Shown piece by piece: positions 56,386-64,000 of a DNA stretch of 64,000 nt. Numbering within the stretch: position 1 is the stretch's first letter; each line of letters opens with the position of its first letter. Source of the stretch: Chlorella sorokiniana (lineage: Eukaryota; Chlorophyta; Trebouxiophyceae; Chlorellales; Chlorellaceae); NCBI GenBank assembly GCA_025917655.1, contig CP084620.1, positions 992,001 through 1,056,000 on the forward strand, written 5' to 3'. The position numbers and the translations under genes are program-made. The notes below the pieces were generated by a model. It did not search any database and was not told where the DNA came from. It worked only from the letters and a program-made list of their open reading frames with translations.

Positions 56386-59300
56386 TCAGAAGGCGAAGAC
56401 CGAGGAGGTGCAGGCCATTGCGTTGTAGATGAGCACGCCCCCAGCGGCACAAACTGGCTGGTGACCAGCTTGATGGCCTCCTGCGCGCCGATGGCCCCCA
56501 TCACCGCCGCCACTGCATGCAGCTCGCCCGCGCCGCAGCGGCACACCTCCGCCGCCAGGTCGTTGCTGACGCCGGCGCCGCTCCCCGCCCCGCCGCATTC
56601 TGCCAGCAGCGCCTGTGCCTGGCCCTTGAGCAGCGCAGCATCCTCCTCCAGCTCGCTATGCAGCATGTGTGGGGTGGGGGTGGGGGGTGGGGGGCTTTTT
56701 CTCCCTATTCCAGAAGCGCCGTTCGGGGTGACATGCACTGCCCCCACCTACAGCAACCAGCCACCTTCCTGCGCGCTCTCTGCCTCAATCTCGCAACAAA
56801 GTCCTGAGGCCAACCGCCCCAACTGCTAGCCTCATCCCCCCCCCTTCCCACGCGCGCGCCCCCCAGCCCTGTGGCCCCACCTGTCGAAGCAGCCAGGATA
56901 GCGCTGGTAGGTCGCGTGGAAGCGGTCGGCGGCGCGCAACAGCACATAGAGCGAGGCGGCGGCGGCGCTGTCCTCGGCAGCCAGCGCGGCACGCAGCGCC
57001 TCGCCGCGGCAGCTACCAGGGCTCGTCTCCTCCGCTAGCGAGCGGCACCGCACCACCCTGCTTGGCGACGAGGTGGCAGAGGAGATGCTTGGGGCAGCTG
57101 CAGCTGTGCGGCCTCAAAGCGGAATGCCTGGCGCTATTGAAGCATCGCCCTGGCCCTCCCATGCAGCTTGACGTGCACTGTGCGTGGCCCCCAATCCTCG
57201 CTCACCTCAGGTGGCCTGCATGCTTGCAGAAGTGCTTGACCTCGGCGGTGGGGATTGAGGCTGCGTCCCGCCCAGCAGCTTCCAAGATCACCCTCGCGTG
57301 CGCCTCCACGGCTGCCGCATCTGCAGCAGATGGCCAGGGCAGACGCAGGCCAGCTTCATGGCTTGAATGATCCATGTTCAGAAGAACTGTGGCAGGAAAG
57401 GAAGCAGCGCAGCGCGCCCCAGCTGCAGCTCCCCCGCACCCGCGTCCGCCTTGGCTCGGTAGACGCGCTGCAGCTCTAGGTACTGCTGCGTGCTGGCATG
57501 CATGTCCGGTATGCTGCCCTGCACAGCACCGCACAGCAGGGCGATGGGCTCAGGAACACAGCAAGGGGAGCTCGGACAGGCAGAACAGCATACAGCCGGG
57601 TGCCGCCCCGCCCGAGCAGCGCAACTGCTGCCGTGTCCAGCCTGCGGGCGCACCTCCAGTGGCAACTGCCCGCCGCCCTCCTGCTCTATGAATCGTCGCA
57701 GCGCGGCCACCAGCACCCAGAAGCTTGGTGACTGCAGAGGAGGCAGGCACACTTGAGCAAAAGGCGACCACGAGGGGCAGCGCGCACGGCGCACCGCACG
57801 GGCGCCAACCAGGCGACATGCACACGTGCTCGCTGCCCGGGACATGGCTGTATGCCGCTGCTGTGTGCAGCCGTCGTGCAGCGGCACCCCTCCCTCAGCC
57901 TGCCTGCTGAGTGATGTTCGTGGCGCAAGGATCCTCCAGCACCGCCCGCAGCTCCGACGACACGCTCGGCGGCGCCCACACCTTGTGTGCGTTAGCTACA
58001 GCTTCAGTGAAGTTCTCCTCCTGGAGTGGCACAGCATGGGGGTGGGGGGTGGGGGGGGGGCAAGGAGGGGTCGTGCGCAACAGGTGAAGGGTCGACGCGC
58101 AAGTTGGGCCACTGCCTCTGGCATTGCTGGCTGGCATTGAGCCCCAGAGGTTGGGACGGCGTGAGCCAAGAGCTGCCTTGAGGTAGCTGCTGCAACCCTT
58201 GCGACCTGCCAAGCCCCCGCCCCCACGGCGCCCACCTCCAGCGGGATGCCATCTATGTGGCGCTGCCACGACTTGAGCAAGTCCTTGAAGGCGGTGCGCT
58301 CCGCGTAGCTGCCAGGCAGCTTCCCCCGTGCTCCCGCTGCCACGTTGCGGCCGCCTGGATGAGCAGCACGGCTGCACACAAAGGGGGCGTGGGAGGAGCG
58401 CCATGCTGTGGGCAGCCAGGCACCACAGAGCATGAGCACAGCAGCGCTCGGTGCCGTGGAGCAGCGCCCCAGCCCTGAACAGCCCTGGTGCCGCACCGTA
58501 CGGCACGTGGCTGTGCACATGGTCCTCCGCCGAGGCCAGGTCCACCTTGGCCGCATGTGCCGCCAGCTCCGGCCACGGGTTGCCAAGCCTGCAGAACACA
58601 ATAAGGTGGGGTTGAACTGAACACCATTCGCTACTTGTGACCAGTATTGCGGCTGCATGAGCCCTCGCATGCCCATGCGCGCAGCAGACGCCGCCATCCA
58701 AATCCGCAGCTGTGCAGCGGAGCCCGCCCAATCATCAACAGTCACCACCTGATCCCCAGCCGGCCCACCTGAGGTCGTCCACCTTGCTGTCCGGCCTGCT
58801 CTCCACCACACGCACCTCGGGCACGCTGGGGCGCACGTACCCTGCCAGGCCGTAGGAGCGCAGCAGCAGCAGGCCCACGCCGTGGCGCCGGCACACGCCG
58901 TCGAGAGCCACGGCGTCGGCCTCGCCCAGCTGTTGCTCAGTTTGGGGGTGGGGGGTTTGGGGGCGGCGTGTGAGCCCCTGTGGTGCTGGGCGAGCCAGCG
59001 CAGGCACCAGACAATACCTCCCACACCCAAAACTCCATGCCACCACTCCAGCATGCGACCTGCGGTCGCAGCTTCCGTCGCTGGCCCGCCGCCCGCCCAC
59101 CTGCGTGGCGACGACGAGGGTGAAGGGGCGGAAGAAGTCTGGGTTGGTGGCCAGCAGCGAGGCGGGGGCCTCCTCCACGTAGCTGCCTCGCACGCTTTCG
59201 TTCAGCTCCTGGAGGCACTCTGCAGGGTGTGGAAGCTGAACAGGCGGGTGAATGCCAGGCTGAGTGGCGCCACAGGGCGGGCCATGCTCCTTTGCCACGG

Positions 59301-59747
59301 CGTGCAAAAGCTCTCCACTGAGCTTTTGCGATGCCCTCTAGAGCACGACCGCCATATCTGCCGACCATCGGCCGCAGAGGCGCGTGAGGCACGATGCATG
59401 CTGTGCAGCGCACACTGCAGGCGCACCGGTAGCACACCGCGCCCGGCTGGTGCCCAGGGCATCGGCGGTGAGTAGGAAGTTGTTGCCCAGGTCGGCGGGG
59501 GTGACCTTGGCGCCGTCCACGATCGTGAAGGAGTGAATGCCGCCCAGGACCAGGTTTTGAGGGCCTCGGTGCCCGTGGGGCCCGCATTCAGCAGGCATAC
59601 CTTGGCCGCCTCCAGCGCCTCCTGGCCGTGGGCGCCCCACACCCGGATGCCCCTATCATAGCGCTTGGACTTGTCCACCGCCATCTCACCGCTGACAGCC
59701 TGGCTGTGGGGAGACGTGTCAGCGGAGGGCGACTCCTCGCTGGGCAT
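56386..59747 (-). CDS. AXR1: NEDD8-activating enzyme E1 regulatory subunit (AXR1/NAE1)
   Basis: The AXR1 half of the NEDD8 E1 activates NEDD8 for cullin neddylation, which switches on SCF ubiquitin ligases. Minus-strand exons about 59440-59747, 59101-59219, 58769-58929, 58497-58588, 58236-58371, 57904-58020, 57654-57731, 57440-57518, 57206-57320, 56881-57057 and 56386-56655. Landmarks: [109 protein letters not shown] and [19 protein letters not shown], ending GVLIYNAMA...FAF. As in AXR1, no catalytic cysteine domain is apparent. Slips at 59555-59558 (T on +), 58323-58327 and 56438-56442. The intron after 57904 uses a GC donor. The exon 1 donor is unclear. Confidence 0.93.
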
Positions 59748-60154
59748 CCAGTGCTGCCGGGCGATCAGCGGGGGTCCTGCGCCCGGCGGGTGGTCAGGCG
59801 AGCAGGTGACGTCAACGATGTGCGTCGATTAAATCAATTCCCCAGGAATGGACTTCCCTGCTCTTGATTCCTGCCACTCATGACAACTCAGCAACTGCAT
59901 TTAGTTGTTGTCCGCCCCTTTCAGCGCTTCAAAGTGTGCCGAGATATACAATCGCCTAGCAGGCATCTGATGTAGGGCAAGGGTTCGCTCTTGCTGCTGT
60001 GAACCCCTACCAAGTGATCCTTTGCGCCCGCCCTGCTTGCCTGTCGCCACTTCTCTCCTCAGTTCGCTATCAGGTAGCATTCCGGTGCGCCCCTGATTCT
60101 GCAGCCTGCTCGACCGCACAGCGTTCCCCACGCCTCTCAGAACCTCGCCCCTCT
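59748..60154. promoter_or_regulatory. Divergent promoter region, NEDD8-E1 subunit (-) / FAM114-like (+)
   Basis: 407 b between two start codons on opposite strands, AT-richer in 59820-59960. No element is named. Confidence 0.45.
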
Positions 60155-63100
60155 ATGAGCAGCAGCGACCAAGAGTTCGCCTCAGAGCTGGATGGAGTCG
60201 AGGTAAACGACGAGGACATGGCGGATGAGGACTGGGATGAGTTGGAGCCGGCGCCGGCGGTGGTGTCGGCGCCGTCCTCCAGCACGGGCCGCAGCTCCAC
60301 GCCCGACTCCCCAGCGCTGCTGCTGCCGCAGCCGCCCCAGCCGCAGGCGCTGCCGGCGCGGCAGGCGCCCCAGCAAGCTCGGCAGCCGTTTCGTCTGCGC
60401 TTGGAGCAGGAGCCCCTCCTCCAGCGGCGCTCAGCGCTGCTCGCCCCCGCTCCCCACCAACCGCCTCGAACAACGCCCGCCGCCCGACCCGCACCTCCAG
60501 CAGCCCAGCCAGCACCGCCTACGGCGCGCCCAGCAGCACCCAGGCCGCCCGGCACCGCACCGCCACCGCCTGCCCAGCCAGGCGCGGCGGTCTCGGGGCC
60601 CGCAGGCGGTCGCCCACCCTCACCCGCACCCCCACGCCCGCTGTGCGGCCGCCGGCGGTAGCGGCGCGGCCTGCCGCAATGCGGCCTGCTGTGCCAGGCC
60701 TGGCTCCAGGCGCCGCCACGGCCCAGGCCCAGGCGCAACGGTTGCAGCAGGGGGCCGGCCACAGGCAGCGCCGCTGGCACGCCCGCCTCCACCTGGCCCT
60801 GTCGTGCCGCCGGCTCGGCCCAGCGCAGGCGGTGCAGGGCCCACGGCTGCAGCACAGCCCAGGCCTGCGCCTCAGCCCAGACTGTCAACAGGAGGCGCGG
60901 CAGCCCCGCAACGGCCAGCAGGTGCGCCTGCTGCTGCGCCGCGCCCTGCCGCAGCTGCAGCCGCACAGGCCAGGCCTGCCGGCGCCCGCAGGCCGCCTGG
61001 AGCTCAGCCAGGCAGTGCAACGGCAGCGCAGCAGCAACCAGCAAATGCTGTGCCGCCCAGCAACGCAACGGCTGTGCAGCCGGTACCCGCTGCACCTGCG
61101 GCCACGGCAGCGCTGCGGCCGGCATCCAGCGGCGAGATCCAGCCAGCTGCCAGCAGCACGTCGCGGGCTGCCACCGAGCAGGTGGGTGGCCGAGGGCGCA
61201 CCGCACAGCACTTGTGCGGAATCGCAGCTGAACCGGTGTAGCGCATGCTGCCGCCCTGCTGATTCCCTGACCGCCTGTGCCTCGCTGCCCTTGCGCCTTG
61301 GTCCCCACGCAGCAGCCACCCAGCAGCGGCGGCCAGAGCGCAGCTGGAGGCCTGGCTGCAGGCGGCGGCGGCGGCGGCGGCGGGTGGGGCGGATGGGGTG
61401 CGCTGGGGCGGTTTGGCGCTTCGCTTCAGGCGGCAACCACCACCGTCATCCAGGATGTGAGCGACCTGGGGAGAGCTTCAGCAAGGTGGGGACTCAGTGT
61501 GGTGGGGCCAGCTCACGAAGCCGTGGCTGCCCCTTGCCGCCGGCGCGGCCCTTGCTGACGACGCACTGGGGTTGTGTGGCGCATGCGCGGTTGTGAGTGC
61601 GGCCAGGGCCGACTGCGCTCTGCTGAGCAGCAGCCGCCACAACTGGCTGGGTGTGAGTCACAACGGACGGGGTGAGGCGGGCACAGAGCTATCGCCAGGG
61701 CAGCCGGTCCCGCACCAAGGTGCTGCCTCTGTGAAGCGACACACTCTGCCTCGCTGCGCCCAGGTCCTGCAAGAGGTGGCCGAGGCCTCGGACGAGGAGG
61801 AGACGGCGGCGGGCGCCCAGCCCGTCCCATGCCGCCCCCGGCGCCGACTCCCCGCTGCCGCCCGACCAGGAGGAGCGGCGCCGCCGCGTGCTGGCCCGGC
61901 TGGCGGCGGAGGAGGAGGGCGCCATCCCGCCGCCGCAGCCACGCAAGCCGGAAGGGGCGGAGGCCGAGCAGGTGCGTGCCGTGTGGGCGGCATGCAGCCA
62001 AGGTGCTATGTGCCTTGTAACCACAACTCATAGAGCTCCTGCTGCGCTTGGCAACACCGCGCAGCTGTGGCTTGTGCGTTGGCCCACGCAGGATTCCGAC
62101 ACTGCTGGCAGCGGCCCCGCGGCCGCCAAGGCGCTGAACAGCCTGTGGGGCTGGAGCCGGGGGCTGGCGTCCAGGGTGGAGGCGGCGGCCGCTAGCGTAG
62201 GGCGGGAGCTGGCGGAGACGGTTCAGGACGCGCAGCCAGCGGTTCGGGAGGCCACAAGGTGCGTTGTGGGCTGGGTAACGGGCTGTGAAGGTGTCAAAGG
62301 ACGCTTTGGTGGCTGATCACAGGCTTCCAGCCTGCTGTGGGGCGAGTGTGAGAGGCGGCAACAGCTGCTATGGGGGGGCGAGTGAGAGAGGCGGCAACAG
62401 CACGCTGCACCGCTCATCCCCCTGCTCCCCTTGCTTGCCCTGTGATGCGCAGCAAGGCGGCCGCGGGGGCCGCGCCGCCGAGTTTCGCATCGGCTCCACG
62501 CTGGGCGCGCTGGGGCGGCACGCTCAGGGCCTGCTGGAGTCGGCGCTGGAGGGGCCCAGGTGGGTGGCAGGCGCAGGCGGGTTTCTGCGCTGCCCTGCCG
62601 GTGACGGGGCTGCTGGTGCAGGGCGGGCTGGCCTGGGAGGGAGGAAAGCGCGGCAGCTGCTGCGGCCAGGCCCTCCCGCTTTTCTCTTGCTCCCTCTCGT
62701 CAACTGCCCCGTGGGCCCAACCTGCCAGTGTCCACCGGCTGCCTGCCTGTCTGCCCGCAGGCGCTCCGAGGCGGCCGGGGGCGGCGGGGAGCCGAGGCGT
62801 CCAGCTTTGCGGACCAGCTGTACATCCAGGGCGGGCGCAGCGCGCAGGAGGAGCTGGAGGGGCTGTCCAGCGACAGCGCGCGGTGGGTGGGCGGCCGCGC
62901 TCGGCAGCGGCCGTCGCGGGCTTGCTTCTCTGCTGCTGATTAGCAGCTTGCGCCTCCTGCTGGTTCCGCCCCCGGCCCCACTGCTGCTGGCTGCGTGTGG
63001 CGCAGTAACAGCACCCCGGCCTGCTTCGTGACGAATGTACCTGCGGTACTGCCGCCTGCAGGGTGGCCAACCGCCTGCGCTCGCTGCTGCCGGAGGAGGA

Positions 63101-64000
63101 GCGGCAGGCGCTGGAGGCCTCGCTCGCTGAGCTGGCGCCGCTCTTCGACCTCAAGGCGCAGCACGCGGCAGCCCCTGACGGCGGCGCTGGCGGCGAGGGT
63201 GCCGGCGTGGCGGCGGCCATCGCCGCGGGCCACAAGATGGTTGAGGAGCTGGCGGCGGCGGGCTTCCAGCGGGCAGAGGCCCTGGCACGCGAGGCGGCTG
63301 CCGGCGCTGCGCGGCTGGTGGCAGCGCAGGGCAGCGGGGAGGATGGGGCCGGGCAGGGCGCTGCAGCTGCTGGCTCGGCGGGTGCACAGCCCGCCCCTGC
63401 CGCTCTGCGCTTGCTGGCAGCCCTGCACGCGGAGGGCGTGGCGGCGCTGGCCGAGCTGTGCAGCCTGTGCCTGGAGCGGCTGCTGGCCCTGGCGCGCAGC
63501 CTGGCCTCCTGCCACCGCTATGGCCGCCCCGCGGACGACGGCATTGCCTGGCCCGCGGCACCGCGGGAAGCTGCGCTGCTGCTGCGATGCCAGGCGCTGC
63601 GCATGCGGGAAGACGTGGCGGCGGTGGCGGCTGCCTTTGGCGCCGCACTGGCCTCGGCAGGTGTGAGTGTGTGTGCAGCAGGGGCTGTGAAGCCTGCACA
63701 GCCCTGTGGTCCTGGGGACAGCAAGTGGGCTGCACAGCCCTGCGGTCCTGGGGACAGCAGCTGGCCTGTTTCTGGCATGTCTGGAGCCCTGCCAGATGGA
63801 TGCGAGGCGTGTGTGCTCATGCATACCTTGAGCGTTCCCTGGCTGCCCCCGTGTGCATCTGCAGCCAGCGCCATGGACGCGGCGGCAGCCACACCCGCCG
63901 ACAAGCCACATGCCGCAGCGGTGGCCCCGCTGGCGCACGGTCTGCAGGCCGACGCTGAGGCGGCGGCGGGGCGGCTGCAGGACGCGTGCCGCTCGCTTCT
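60155..64000 (+). CDS. FAM114-like (NOXP20 family) protein, truncated by the window end
   Basis: Exons 60155-61181, 61313-61485, 61764-61971, 62092-62258, 62453-62559, 62761-62882, 63062-63660 and 63865 onward past the window. The start is acidic (SELDGVEVNDEDMADEDWDE), then a long Pro/Ala/Gln-rich region whose frame is unstable. Next come GWGGWGALGRFGASLQAATT, VIQDVSDLGRAS, ALNSLWGWSRGLASRVEAAA, GSTLGALGRHAQGLLESALE, FADQLYIQGGRSAQEELEGL and RLRSLLPEEERQALEASLAE, matching FAM114A proteins in order. The family is linked to Golgi/vesicle membranes in animals; the role in algae is unknown. Frame shifts occur in exon 1 and near 62470. The 3' end is missing. Confidence 0.75.
62341..62401. repeat. 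36-b period duplication in a FAM114-like intron
   Basis: Two 25-b copies of GGCGAGTG(T)GAGAGGCGGCAACAGC-like sequence start 36 b apart (62341-62365 and 62377-62401) in the intron between 62258 and 62453. Confidence 0.75.
63695..63766. repeat. 36-b tandem duplication in a FAM114-like intron
   Basis: Adjacent 36-b copies (63695-63730 and 63731-63766) share TGCACAGCCCTG(T/C)GGTCCTG and the following GGACAGCA. They lie in the intron between 63660 and 63865. Confidence 0.85.

Noticed and set aside
4461-59747. Broken genes as pseudogenes, or programmed frameshifting
   Set aside because: The breaks hit many unrelated conserved genes, always at homopolymers and always as missing bases, with domains otherwise intact. 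Sequencing error explains this better.
1-64000. Transposons, CRISPR arrays, viral or bacterial islands
   Set aside because: No transposase, reverse transcriptase, regularly spaced repeats, phage genes or terminal inverted repeats were seen; all recognisable genes have spliceosomal introns except the TruA-like one.

Overview
The window looks like nuclear DNA of a GC-rich, compact, intron-dense green alga. A Chlorella-type trebouxiophyte is my best guess, from gene content and style, not from a marker gene. Supporting signs are short introns (about 100-300 b) with C- or CA-rich 3' ends, TGTAA motifs 100-250 b downstream of several stop codons (the chlorophyte poly(A) signal), transit-peptide-like N-termini on plastid enzymes, and green-lineage architectures such as YbeY fused to a HAD hydrolase. 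I see no rRNA, tRNA, CRISPR array or transposon.

I rebuilt 22 protein genes from exons by splice signals and reading phase, about one per 2.9 kb. In order: LON-domain protein (+), SnRK1 beta subunit (-), prohibitin (+), SDR39U1-like epimerase (-), branched-chain aminotransferase (+), thioredoxin-fold protein without active-site cysteines (-), F-box/LRR protein (+), double NTF2-like protein (+), prolyl 4-hydroxylase fused to a GT60 glycosyltransferase (-), J-domain/FN3/UIM protein with a Q/Y-rich tail (+), polysaccharide pyruvyl transferase-like Golgi protein (-), NT-C2/DIL-like protein (+), plastid alpha-amylase (-), DUF4336 protein (-), NECAP endocytic adaptor (-), YbeY-HAD fusion (+), unknown green-lineage protein (+), TMEM42-like membrane protein (+), TruA-type pseudouridine synthase overlapping it by ATGA (+), a small protein (+), NEDD8-E1 regulatory subunit (-), and a FAM114-like protein running off the end (+). 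Most neighbours in the first 40 kb are convergent with 200-560 b gaps or divergent with 300-500 b shared promoters.

The most interesting locus is at 20294-23060. One open gene carries an EGLN/PhyA-type prolyl hydroxylase, a glutamine-rich linker and a complete GT60 domain. In Dictyostelium these are two separate, consecutive enzymes of the cytosolic oxygen-sensing Skp1 hydroxylation/glycosylation pathway. An F-box protein and the NEDD8-E1 subunit, both linked to SCF ligases, lie in the same window, though that may be chance.

Important caveat: in at least a dozen genes the conserved protein changes frame exactly at a short homopolymer, and always in the sense of missing bases. This is best explained by homopolymer undercalling in the assembly. 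Simple ORF calls therefore break real genes, and the exon models given here assume those missing bases.
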